Assembly (NCBI GenBank): GCA_001972305.1
Contig: BDDD01002100.1
Span: forward strand, 14,915 to 78,914
Direction of reading: 5' to 3'
DNA length: 64,000 nucleotides
From: Cephalotus follicularis
Lineage: Eukaryota > Streptophyta > Magnoliopsida > Oxalidales > Cephalotaceae
How positions within the stretch are numbered: the first letter of the stretch is position 1; every line of letters starts with the position of its first letter. Of the stretch, positions 34,040-45,056 are shown in pieces. Under the pieces are notes generated by a model. That model had not been told where the DNA came from. It ran no database searches and was given only the letters and a program-made list of their open reading frames with translations. The position numbers and the translations under genes are program-made.

Positions 34040-34615
34040 TGTAATGACCCGAATTTCTATTAAAGATATTAATTATGGAAAGATGATTGTTGTTGTGTAA
34101 TTGGAAAATATTTCAAGGGACCCGTAGTATGACCCTACGCTCGGGGGGTTCGGGGGTTCCGCTCCCCGGTGAGCGGATGGGGGGTCCCGCTGCCCGGACA
34201 GCGGGCAGGGGCTCAGGGGCAGCGCCCCCGGAAGAAAACGGAAATTGGTTATTGCTTTGTGCTGGAAATGTCTAAAGCGCCGCAATTTCTGGTTGTCAGA
34301 GGTGATCTTTCTCGGTCGTATTATATCCAGTGTTGGATTGTCAGTAGATCCTTCAAAGATCGAAGCAGTTAACGTAATGACCCGAATTTCCATTAAAGAT
34401 ATTAATTATGGAAAGATGATTGCTGTTGTGTAATTGGCAAATATTTCAAGGGACCCGTAGTATGACCCTACGCTCGGGGGGTTCGGGGGTTCCGCTCCCC
34501 GGTGAGCGAGCGGGGGGTCCCTCTGCCCGGACAGCGGGCAGGGGCTTGGGGGCAGCGCCCCCGGAAGAAAACGGAAATTGGTTATTGCTTTGTGCTGGAA
34601 ATGTCTAAAGCGCCG
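33950..34615 (+). repeat. 333-bp tandem duplication across a nested-insertion junction
   Basis: 33950-34282 and 34283-34615 are head-to-tail copies with few differences. Each holds the last 90 bases of reverse transcriptase (with the stop TAG in copy 1, AGAG in copy 2), the TSD GTTAA, and the first 243 bases of the solo LTR, including a GC-rich GGGGGGTTCGGGGGTTCCGC patch. The copying therefore came after the LTR insertion. Confidence 0.95.
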
Positions 34616-34840
34616 ACGGTTCCAGGTAAAGAGTCGACTCTTTGGAGGCAACCGACGACGCTCCAAATGTAAGCATCAACGCTTCGAGATCAAGTATTGA
34701 GGTTGACCTGGAGGAGACTTAAAGCGGCGACGCTTTGTAGGGAAGCGTCAGCGCTTTAGTCAGGATAGAAGTTGGAGAACTCAGGATAAGCCCGTGACCG
34801 GCGACGCTTAGGGATAAAGAGTTGACGCTTTGCCCTGTGT
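34600..34840 (+). repeat. GCGACGCTTT-type dyad motifs in solo LTR B
   Basis: AAAGCGCCGACGG, AAAGAGTCGACTCTTT (34627-34642), CATCAACGCTTCG, AAAGCGGCGACGCTTT (34720-34735), AAGCGTCAGCGCTTT and AAAGAGTTGACGCTTT. Several are self-complementary around GTCGAC or GCGACG. Confidence 0.75.
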
Positions 34841-35064
34841 CAGGTGCAGAATTCTAGATTTTTATCCCGTTTCGGAGGATTTAAATGGATTGTAGGATAC
34901 GTGTCAAGCAAGGGATGGAAGACTTATGTTTTTCTCCTGGAAAAGGGCAGGTGGCATCATTGGATTGGATGGAATTCCATCACATGGGCTGCTAAGGAGG
35001 CAAGCTCACATGGGTGAGGTCATGGATGACACCATGCAAGCTTGGCCTCCAAGTTTGCCTCTCC

Positions 35065-35072
35065 TATATAGA
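35065..35072 (+). promoter_or_regulatory. LTR TATA box
   Basis: TATATAGA in solo LTR B, 100 bases before a splice-donor-like GAG|GTAAGG at 35165. Confidence 0.45.
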
Positions 35073-36029
35073 TATGTGTAAATTCAGCTGATGAAGGGTT
35101 TCTTTTCTGCTGAGATTAGAGAGGAGGATGTTTGGGAGAGAAGAAGAGAAGGAGATCAAGTGAGGTAAGGAAATTCTATACCTATTTATGTCAAAGCTTC
35201 CTCTGTTTTGATTCAAAATTATGCAGCAGATAGTTTAATTCATATCTTGCTCATTTCCGGATGAAATTTCAAATGGTTGAATGTTTTGAAAACCTTAAGA
35301 TGTCTACTTTAACTGTTATGTTTTATGTATGTCGAAATTCTATCGAATTCTTGATGAAAAGCTATGTTTTCTTCTACTGCTCAGGTCCTCTTTTCAAAAG
35401 GAAACTATAACTTTAAAAATTCATTGCAGCTTCTTTTCTCAATGAAATTTTATGATTTTTATCTCTATGAATTCTTTGAGATGTCTAATTTAATGTTTAT
35501 GTTTTAAGTTTTCTATGAAAATGTTTATTTCCCTATAAAATTCAAGATTTAGAAAGGTTGTGCAAAATTGTTTTTATGAAGGTTTTGAGTTAAATTACTC
35601 AAAGTGATGAGAAATGTTTGATGATTGTGAAATGTTTCAAACAAATCTTCCAGGAAACGTTGAACGTGAAGTTGCGATCTTTAGAGGAAGTTCACGAAAA
35701 AAGTGTAAGGAAAGGAAGTATGATATGCTGTGAAGTTATGTTTAATGTCATATGTTTATGTTTTTCCACTGTGTAAGGTTACATGTTAAGTAATGTGCAA
35801 ATGCAATGGTATTAGAAATGATCATGATAATGAGAATATGATATTTTGAAATTAGTGTTCAAAGATGTAAGCATATGTGACCCTGTGAAGTGATAAACAT
35901 ATTGAATATGATATGAAATGGATCGTTAAATGGTTAAATGATTTGACGGTCAAAGGTCACACCCACGTAACGCACCGATCTTCGGAGCTCGCTTTGAGCA
36001 TAAAGCGGACTCAGGTCGGGGGTGCTACA

Positions 36030-36690
36030 GTTAATGACTGGAAACGACCGATGAGTGTAACGGAGGTCCGGAGCTTCTTAGGCTTGGCAGGATACTACCG
36101 TCATTTTATTGAAAGATTCTCACGCACAGCTACACTTCTGACTTGATTGACGCAGAAGAATGTACTGTTTGAATAGAATGAATAGTGTGAAAAGAGCTTC
36201 TAGGAGCTTAAGCATCGTTTGACTTCTACGCCAATTTTGGCTTCACCAGAAGATAGTGAAGGTTTTATGATACATAAGGATGCATCAGGCAGTGTCTTGG
36301 GAAGTGTCTTGATGCAGAATGGAAAAGTGATCGATTATGCCTCAAGGAAATTTAAGCCCCATGAAGGAAGTTAACCAACACATGACTTGGTGTTGGCAGA
36401 AATAGTTATACTTTGCAAAAATGTAAGCACTACCTATATGGTACAAGTTTGAGGTGTATGCCAATCACAAAAGCTTGAAGTACCTGTTTTCCCAGAAAGT
36501 TTTGAACATGAGACAGAGAAGATGGATGGAATTGCTCAATGACTACAATTGTAAAATTCAATACCATCTGAGCAAAGCTAATGTTATGGCATACGCGTTA
36601 AGTCGCCAATTAGCATGCTTAACGGTTTCTTATATACATGTATGTTCAAATGTTATTGGAAACTCAATGTACGAATGGAATGCTATTTAA
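36030..36690 (+). pseudogene. Tekay-like reverse transcriptase end and RNase H
   Basis: VNDWKRPMSVTEVRSFLGLA and GYYRHFIERFSRTA close the reverse transcriptase. A decayed RNase H follows with stops: TSTPILASPEDSEGFMIHKD, GSVLMQNGKVIDYASRKFKP, and from 36454 [20 protein letters not shown] and [20 protein letters not shown]. Family members have T/ADHKSLKY and ADALSR, so the catalytic Asp of DHKSL is Asn. Several frame changes. Confidence 0.85.
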
Positions 36691-36829
36691 GGCGGCAGTG
36701 AATGAGCAAGGTGAATGGGAAATTGATTCTGGATTCATGGTGACGAGTTGAGAAGATCCCAAGGCAGAATTTGTATCCTTTAAAGAATTAAAGTATAAGT
36801 CGTTCTCATAAGCTCACTGCTCCAGATTT

Positions 36830-37440
36830 TCAGTGCATCTGGCGATTAGCAAGATGTACCAAGATCTGAAGCTTGTTTGGAAAGATATGCACTGTTACCA
36901 CGGGCTTGCCTTACCACTCAACTTACGGGATCAATACCTACCGTGAAAGGTAGAGTATATACCATGAATCAGAGTAGCACAACAAGAAGCGTCCTAGATT
37001 GTCAAGAACAATGACTATTGGAATGTTGTACGGGTGATTGTTGATCACTTCTCTAAAAGTGCTCTTCTCCTCGCGGTCAAGACTACCTACTTCCTCGAAC
37101 GATTGGCAATCTTGTCCATTACAAAGATTGTAAGGCTCCAGGGTGTACCAGTTAGTGTGGTTTCTGATAGAGACCGTCGCTTACATCGCGGTTCTGGAAT
37201 AAACTGCAAGTAACTCTTGGTACCCAACTCTACTTCAGCACCGCTCTTCATCCCCAGACTGATGATCAGTCTGAGAGGACTATTCAAACTCTTGAAAACC
37301 TGCTTAGAGCATGTGCAATGGATTGGGGTGACGGTGGTTACACGCCTGTTGATAGTGGAATTTTCATATATAACGGCTTCCATGCCAGCATTGGAATGGC
37401 GCCTTTTGAAGCTATCGTATGGTTGAAAGCGTAAAACCCC
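36830..37440 (+). pseudogene. Tekay-like integrase
   Basis: Remnants of the core in broken frames: KMYQDLKLVWKDMHCYHGLA region (36850-36905), VDHFSKSALLLAVKTTYF (37040), IVRLQGVPVSVVSDRDRRLH (37125), then after frame changes ISLRGLFKLLKTCLEHVQW and VEFSYITASMPALEWRLLKL against a family LVEFSYNNSFHASIGMAPFE. Order after RNase H is as expected for gypsy. Confidence 0.8.
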
Positions 37441-37968
37441 AATCTATTAGTCCAAAGATGGTAAACAGAGCCTTTTGGGACCAGAGTTGGTACAAGAAAC
37501 GATGAAAAAGGTTTAAATGATCAAAGAAGGACTGTTGAATGGTACAAATAGACGAAAACGTTATGTGGATTACCACAGAAAAGAACTGAAATTGGTAGTC
37601 GGAGACCCTATTTTTCTTAAGGTCTCACCTTTTTGAAGTTATCATGAGGATCGAAAAGGAAGGAAAGCTATCTCCTCGCTTCCTAAGACCTTTGGAGATC
37701 CTTGAAAGAGTACGTATGTCGGCCTACCGACTTGCCTTACATCGAATGTACAGAATGCCTTCCGCGTTTTTATGTTAAGAAAGAACCAGCTTACCCCTTC
37801 TCATGCGCTTTAATGGAAATCATTACAATTAGAGCTGGTCATGAACTTAAGACTCCTGTTTGAATCCTTGATTGATAAGTTAAATAGTTGAGGAGCAAAT
37901 TGTTCCGGTAGAGAAAGCATTGTGGTGATGTCATGGAATTGGAAAAGCTATATGGGAAGGGGAGGATG
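37441..37968 (+). pseudogene. Integrase C-terminus and 3' leader of Tekay-like element
   Basis: Scraps of the integrase tail: RMSAYRLALHRMYRMPSAFL (37708), and near the end IVPVEKALW then CHGIGKAIWEGEDD, matching the usual VKVLW...EEATWE...EDDM ending. A purine-rich ATGGGAAGGGGAGGATGA (37949-37966) is a likely polypurine tract. The first 45 or so bases of the 3' LTR are missing after it. Confidence 0.65.
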
Positions 37969-38307
37969 ATACGATGGCGATGGTTACTTTGGACTGGGTC
38001 GAATGTACCGAAATTTTTAAAGGAGAAAGGAATGGGAATTGGGCCCAAAATGTAATATTGTTATTGGACTAGAAATTTGATTAATAAAGAAAATGGCATT
38101 TGGACTAGAAAATGAGCCTTATGTTACTGGGAGGATATGCGATAAATGAAAAGATGGCTTTTGGGCTTAAATATGCTAATTATTTTATTGGGCCAAATTG
38201 GAAAGGAGAGGAAAAGGAATATTGGGCCTAAATATATATTAGTACTATTTTTGGACTTGAGAAATGTTTATTGGGCTAAATGAAGTTAAAAGAATAAGGG
38301 AGACATT
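37969..38307 (+). repeat. Tekay-like 3' LTR, segment 1
   Basis: GATGGCGATGGTTACTTTGG onwards aligns with 27769-28093 of the 5' LTR. The terminal TGTAACACC stretch is deleted. It is cut at 38307 by the copia LTR. Confidence 0.88.
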
Positions 38308-40844
38308 TGTTAGAATTGGGTGTCCCTGCAAGCCACGAGAGGCTACATGTACACTATGATTCAACGTTCTTAGTTCAAGTTATGTTCTATGTGCAAATTT
38401 ATTTATATTGGCAAGAATATATGGCTCATCCCAACCAACCAAAAAGAACATAATAATTATTCTTAATTAACTGTATGCCATATATTGCCTTGTCACATCA
38501 AAGGGTTAGATCTCTCGCCAGGGAGGCCATGAGATTGAGATTCTTATTCCCTGTGACTAAACTTGTTCCAAGTCATAGGTTCACAATCTATGGGCCATTG
38601 TAGAACCGTGATAAAGACTTGTCACATTAAGCTTGCTCCCAATGAGGGAGGATGGATCATCTCATGGACCATTCGGTATTATCCTAAAGCTAATGTGGGG
38701 TGCGTGCGCGGTTGCATGATGCTGAACAGACCCACCAATAGGATCCCTATTTGGATAGTCTATACCCATGTCAATAGGGGTTCCTATGGTCTCGGTAGTG
38801 TATAGTCTATGGTGACTAGTAGGTCCACGCCTACGATGTTCCCTTGACCTGAGCGGCTAGCATGCATTGTGTGGTAACTGCTTGACTTTGATTTCCGCCT
38901 TCCCCAGCACTAGCCACGTGCTGGCAAAAAAGTTGTCTTTGGGTCTTGTGAAAGCTGCATTGAGATGTATAAGCGAGCGCACAACAAAGAATCGTCACAC
39001 CCGGGCAGAGGGTGACCAACTCTATTTATCTATTTATGTTGCAGATTTAAAATCATGATCAGGTTATAGACGGACCGGAGACGGGGTAGATTCCATGGGA
39101 GGTCTGTCATAGTCTCAATGCCATCATAGATATTTAGTATCACGGCTAAATATAGGGGTGACATTCATCCAAACCCTAGAACGTTGATCGGAGCTACGTA
39201 TCACGAGGGAAACACTACACATATGCAGATGATTGGACAAAGCGACTGGCTATTCGGTCCCTGATTGATAGACGTGGTAATACACAGATCCGTGAGGTGA
39301 CTAGAAATCACACCGGGGCTATTCTAGTAGTCGGTGACTATTAAAGTAGTCGTACCAGATGACGGAGTGCTCTGAGAATTTATCATCATACTGGAGATCG
39401 ACAGGTTTTCGGGTCCCGTTCGATTATTGAAAAAGTGACGCATGCTGCACACATGCTCGCTTGGTGGTAAATCTAGTTTTTAACTAGTATATATTAATTA
39501 GACATTTGTGATTTGTTCCTCTCTATATAGTTTACCTTTTTTAATATATAGAGATTAAATGTCAGAGCATGATTTAATTTTAATTAAATAAAATTAAAGA
39601 GATAGTCTTTAATTAATTGGGAGAAACAATTTCAAACTTTTATTAAATTTGAAAGAGAATTTAAAATAAAAGAAAAGGAGAAAATTACATTAAATGTGAG
39701 AGACATTTGATAAAAGGAGAAAATAAAGACATTGTTTTTGGGATTATATTTTTTAACACAAACAAAAAGCACGGCTTCGTGCGAGAGAGGGAGAGAGACA
39801 ACGCGTTCAACGCGTTGAAGCACAGGGGCACACTTCCTGGCCGGAGAAGACGTCGCGAGTGGCGACGGCAACCGGGGAAGAGGACCTGCTCGTTCACAGT
39901 GAGTCCTCCTCTCTCTCTCCTTCTCTTTTCTCCTTCGTTTCTCCCTGTTTTACTCCCTGGCGGCAGTTGCGTTTTCTGCCACCGCTTGCTCCCGGCGCCT
40001 CTTCCACCGACGGTGATCACAGTGGGTGGAGCCAATCAATGGCTCTATCCATTTTGATCTTAGTTTAGCGTTTTACCAGTGCGTTTTTGGCCGGTTTCCA
40101 TGCATTGAGTCGACCCTGTTGACTCAGTGCGCCTTGCACCGTGACTTGGAGTTCTGGCCCGAGTCACGGCGAGTCTAGGGTGTAGGTGTGTCGGGCAGAA
40201 GGAGTTGAGGTGTTTGGTGGCTTGGCGGCCGCTGATGGTGAACGGCGAGTAAACTCCGTGACTGGCCACCGGCTATTCTTAGCGTTCCAGGCCGAGTCTC
40301 ACCGAGTCTCAGCCACTGGTGTGGAGATCGGGTATTAGACGTCCAAATATGTCAAGGACGGTCAATGGCGAGTTGATCGAGACTAACTGAGTATGAACTC
40401 AATGAGTCGCCACCACTGTTAACCGTGATCTGGCGCGATTCACGGTGAGTCTCCGCCAACAATGGGTAAAGCAGAATTTTTGGAGTCCGGTGGTGTCAAG
40501 ATCGGACCTAGCGTGGACTGTCTGAAATACGACAATGGTACCAGTGACCGGCTGTTGCTACTGCAAACGTGTAGCGACAAAGTGGTAGAGCCTTCAACGT
40601 TGGTATGGACGCTTCCCTTTTATTTTATGTTTTCTGTTGTGCTTACGTTTTATGTTTTTGCATGCATGCTTGATTTCGTAATTGTTCGATTGAACATTAA
40701 ACGGAGATCCTCAGCTTTTCTATTTGGTACTAAGATGTCAGTGTGAACTTTGACTTCCTGTCTAAGTATTTTTGAAAAATTAAAATTATACACACTAGCG
40801 TCCTAGGACCAAATCGACCAAGAACCCTTGCCAGGTTTCCAACA
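38308..40844 (+). repeat. Copia 5' LTR (2,537 bp)
   Basis: Starts TGTTAGAATTGGGTGTCCC, ends GGTTTCCAACA just before the primer site. Includes GAGAGAGGGAGAGAG and a GC-rich leader (39780-40330) with a GTTCACAG|TGAGTCC junction. Minus-strand relatives of its 38560-39060 part are seen at 60420-60960. Confidence 0.78.
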
Positions 40845-40846
40845 AA

Positions 40847-40859
40847 TGGTATCAGAGAC
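40847..40859 (+). promoter_or_regulatory. Copia primer-binding site
   Basis: TGGTATCAGAGAC, two bases after the LTR end; initiator tRNA-Met type. Confidence 0.8.
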
Positions 40860-42317
40860 ATCCGTTTTAATTTTAATTGGACTTTAATTTCGATTTTGGT
40901 GACTATTTTGAAATAATTAAAGTACCTGAAATTCTGGTTTAGTTCCCATCCCATGGTTGTTTTATAAAATAAAATATTATTTTTAGGGAAACTAGTTTTT
41001 AAATAATCTAGTGGGAGGTTTACTGGAATATCAATGGACTTGTGGAATTATTTCGATTGGTAATCGGAAATTGAAATTTCTTGTGTTTATTTAAAGTCTA
41101 TAGTGGATGTAGATTTTAAATGTATTATGCATTATGGTAGGCTATGGGACTGGACCTAGCTTTTGATTTCTTTTGTGGATGATTTAATTTACTTTATTAA
41201 CTTTTGCTTTATTTGGTCTGTAATATGGTTGCCTGCGAGCACCATTAATTACTTATTTGTATTATTCTCTCTCCCTCCATTTGTATTCTATTCTTTATTT
41301 TTTAAAATTTATTTTGGTAATTTCATTTTGTAAACAAAGAAGAGAGGAATCGCAAAGGAGCGAGAAGAGGAAGATCAAGGAATTTGCAAGACCAAGTGAA
41401 GGCCATGTATGCGTGGTGCATTTTGTAAAAAAATAATTTTAAATAGTTCACCTAGGAGATCGAGTGATCACATTAGCTCGTGTGATCACTCATAGATTTA
41501 GTCCCTGGTCAGGACATTTTATTTCTAAGAGGGAAATAGGTTGCATGAGATGGATGTTTTCTTTTTGCAAATAATCCAAACACGTCAAGCATGCTCAGCC
41601 GTCCAAATGGATTGGAAGATAATTAAATTTATCTAAAACGGCTTTGGTAAATATATAAAATTTGATGAGACCAAAATTCCTCCAACTTGTGAAATAATAA
41701 GTCCATAAGCGGTGGGATATAAGGCTGCCCTGTCGTTGGCCTTCCATAATCATCGTTGAATGGTGTGGATATATTGGGGATAGAACTAGCCACAGCTGAG
41801 GTCCCCCGTATGACTATTTCTATTCAATTTTAGAGTGAGGTACACTGGAAGGAAATAACTATGTTTTGGCATTCTGACAAGCCACAGCGTGTGGGTGTCA
41901 AAATGGGTTCATTTCTTTGAGGATTATGGGTTTGACTTATACTGGGATCTTATGGTTTGTCATGCCACAGCTGAGACCATATGGGCCGGGAGGCTGAATG
42001 CTTTGTATCGGATCTTACATTTCGAGGGAAGAGCCCGAGAATGTAAAATGGTACTCGTACCTACCTATTCAAGTATTATGGTTTGTTCGCCACAGTTAAG
42101 GCAATAATATCGGGATAGATTCCGATCCCCACTAGGAAGCGAGAGGCTTCCCGAGTTCCACATTGGAGGTGTGGGATACGATTAGAATAGTGAGAGGAGC
42201 CATAATTACAAAAGACCGATGATTATGGTAATAACATAAATGGAATGATCTGTTAATATTCTCTCTCTCTTTCCTCTTATAGGTTGCTAGTTTTTACATA
42301 CTAGATTTAATACTCAA
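40860..42317 (+). other. Copia leader
   Basis: 1.46 kb of untranslated leader, AT-rich, with near-repeats of GCCACAGCTGAGGTC-like words (41791, 41882, 41966, 42090). No domain recognised. Confidence 0.5.
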
Positions 42318-44572
42318 ATGACAGACAACACGACAAATTCAAACAAATTTGGAACTCCTAAACTTGAACATCCAATTTTCAATGAATGGAAACACGTTTA
42401 TCGCAACATTCTCACGAGCATGAGAAGCGCTCATGTCATGACTGAGATAACCCCGAGCTAGGGAATGATGTATCCGACCATCACAAGGCCTTGGTGGTTA
42501 AGTGGTGGGACAACGATTATCAAGCTCGTAACCTTGCATTTATTGGCACGGAGCCACAATTTTTATGCAGGTTATGCACTCATAGACCTTGTGTGTCATG
42601 CTTACACAACTTGAGGAGTTGTATGGCACATAGTCGATGACTGTAAAGGTGGATTTTGACCAAGAGAGGTTGAGGTCATCTGTGATGCCTCGATTTCCTA
42701 CTTGAAGAATCTCAAGGGGAGATAGATCGAGTGAATCTAAGTTCCAAGGGTGAAAACCCAAGGAAGAGGCAGCTGGTGCAAAGGAAATTCTATTCTAGAA
42801 AAACGATTAAAAGTTTTATATGGAGTTTGCTTACTTCCATTGTGGGAAGCTAAGGAAATTGGAAGATATTGTAATATGTTCTTATAGTCCATAGCTAGAG
42901 ATGCCTTGTGGTAAGACACTTCCATATACTTTATCTAGCTTACAATGTAAGTTGAGCTTGAGTAAGGAACTCAGGTTATGACACTAACATTAGTATCTCT
43001 ATGCAAGGAGCTAAGAGAAGCTAGGTAGCAAGGAACTGTTAAAGCTGTGGATATACACCATAGTGATGAGTCAAGGGATTCATACCTTTGTATAGGCGTA
43101 ATGAATAGTTTAAATATTGTGAATGGATATATACTAAAACTGGATCCTTAAATATAAAGAATATTATAAGAAACATTGTTTCGATTTGTATGAGATAAGC
43201 AAGGAGCTTGAACTGTGGCAAATTCTTTATTCTCATACATAGAAATATTCTAGTTAGTGCAAGAGGCACATGGATACAAAAGGATCTAAGTTTTAACCAT
43301 TGTATTAACAATTCAATAAGGAACATATAATAAAAGATTACTGAGAGATAATGGGACTTTCTCTCTAAATGGACATCTCCGAGTAAAAACCATGTGGAAA
43401 TGGTATATCCGTACAGAGTATATGGACTTTGTCGAAAGGGTCTAGTCCATTAAATCTTTTATACATCTTCCTATCTCCTTCTGGGTTATACATTGCACAG
43501 GGAAATACTTATCCAAATATGGATTCCTTGAAATCTATCCCCTCCGATATCGAGAGGATATCATATGATCAAGGAGATCATACATGGAGGAAACCCAGCC
43601 TAAACCATCGGTTGGTTAAAGGCTGTCCAACTTATATAAGAAGGTGGAAACCTTCTAAGCTGGAGGCACGATCGAGACATTGCCAGTTTGTGGGATATTT
43701 TAAGAAGTGCTTAGGATATTATTTCTACCATCATAGCGAACAAATATGGTTTTGTTTAGCGTACTACAAAATTCTTAAAAGAAGGAATACCTGATTGCAG
43801 GAAGCAGTGGGAGTATGGTATAACTAAGTGAGTTATGACAAGGTGAAAACCCACATGACGATAAGGAATTGGAGGTTGGAAACTCTAAAGACATAATTGG
43901 GAAAGGATTCCAATCTAAGATGGAATCTGAGTTAGGCAATCCTCTAGTGAGGAGATCAAGCAAGGTTTTCGACAGCACCTGAGAAATACGGTTTTCTCCA
44001 TAAAGGCACTGACAAACCTATCGTCAGTGAGATGATGAGCCTGTCAGCTATGAAGAAGCAGTGAAGTGCACTGATTCTAGGACATGGTAAGAGATCATGA
44101 AATCCGAAAAGGACTCCAGACACACCTATCAAGTAAGGGACTTGGTATACACACCCGAAGGCTTAAAACCCTATCAGATGCTAAGTAAATCTTCATGGAG
44201 AAGAATGGCGTTAATGAAAAAGGTTAAAACCTTTAAGGCATAATTGGTCGCGAAAGGGTATACACTAAGACAAGAGGTATGTATATACCGGGAACTTTCT
44301 CGCCAGTTGCAAATGCTTAAGTCCATTCGGATTATGCTTGCAATTGCTGCTCATTGTGGTAATGAGATATGGCAAATGAATGTCAGGATTACCTTCCCCG
44401 AGGACTATCTTGAAGAGGACATTGAAATGTTCCAAACCAAGGAGGTTTACATTCATTGAGCATTAGCACATGGAGTGCAAAGCTCAAATGGTTTGTGTAT
44501 GACCTTAAGCAAGCATCCTATAGCTGAAATATCCATTTTGATTTTATCAAATATATAGATAATGTCATGCCC
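42318..44572 (+). pseudogene. Copia polyprotein remnants (gag to reverse transcriptase)
   Basis: Gag starts at the ATG at 42318: MTDNTTNSNKFGTPKLEHPI, then EWKHVYRNILTSM. Coding similarity is then lost for 1 kb. At 43590 KPSLNHRLVKGCPTYIRRWK and RHCQFVGYFKKCLGYYFYHH are the end of the integrase region. At 44244 the reverse transcriptase begins: MVAKGYTLRQEV, then LKSIRIMLAIAAHCGNEIWQ and MNVRITFPEDYLEEDIEMFQ (family MDVKTAFLNGYLEE), ending VYDLKQASYS near 44520. Stops and frameshifts throughout; the catalytic YVDD block is absent because the element is cut off at 44572. Confidence 0.75.
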
Positions 44573-45056
44573 CGAATCATGGGTTGGGCCCCACGACTCG
44601 ACACGTGACAATCCGTACAATCATCTTAACATGAACCATAAAATTTAAAACTTAAATAATCATGATAATAATAAACCATTTATTTAATGGGTGGATATAC
44701 AGGCCCAGTTAGATACAATAAAATACACTGCTACAACCAGCAGGTAAAAATAAATAAATACATATTTATTCCTTGCAAGTCTGATCATAAACACACCGTC
44801 GAAGAGGACGAACTTACTATAACTTTATCCTTAGCGTTGCTGTAATGTGCCTCCACTACCTGTTCCTGTACCTGGCCCATTCAAAGGAATGGGTCAGCAA
44901 CCCTGAGGGTTGTGTAGGTTACCACATATATGGGCACATACCAGAGGAACAACCAATAAAAGTAGAGGAGAAATAATAATACATGCATATTATGAAAGCA
45001 AACCACAATCCATAACATAACATCATCATCCTTTGCCCTTGGACTACTCTACTCAT
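44573..45056 (-). mobile_element. Gypsy LTR 3' end fragment, minus strand
   Basis: TGTCATGCCCCGAATCATGG onwards is closely similar to 46751-47225, up to GGACTACTCTACTCA, where similarity stops and Tekay-like 3' LTR sequence resumes. On the minus strand it ends CGGGGCATGACA. The sharp joins on both sides suggest deletion or recombination between nested elements. Confidence 0.65.

Larger units (their letters stand above)
34040..36029 (+). mobile_element. Solo LTR (family B) inside reverse transcriptase
   Basis: TGTAATGACCCGAATTT...GGGGGTGCTACA with TSD GTTAA (34035-34039 and 36030-36034). Removing it rejoins IEAVN with NDWKRP exactly. Original length about 1,657 bp; the 333-bp duplication makes it 1,990. 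Contains dyad motifs (34600-34840), a TATATAGA box (35065) and a donor TGAG|GTAAGG (35164/35165). Typical of a gypsy LTR; no internal region remains. Confidence 0.93.
38308..44572 (+). mobile_element. Ty1/copia element with 2.5-kb LTR, truncated, inserted in Tekay-like 3' LTR
   Basis: 5' LTR 38308-40844, primer site at 40847, leader, gag start near 42318, integrase scraps (43429-43800) and reverse transcriptase scraps to 44560. The 3' half and 3' LTR are absent; at 44573 a minus-strand gypsy LTR fragment begins. Related LTR starts occur at 62760 (plus) and 61223 (minus), all TGTTAGA...GTGTCC. Confidence 0.8.

Noticed and set aside
37839-38048. Minus-strand ORF and other ORFs opposite Tekay-like integrase tail
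   Set aside because: Shadow frames of the decayed polyprotein and LTR; no motif.
39685-40746. Possible host gene (GC-rich ORFs, 69-121 codons)
   Set aside because: They lie within the copia LTR 38308-40844, in its leader-like GC-rich stretch, with no domain.
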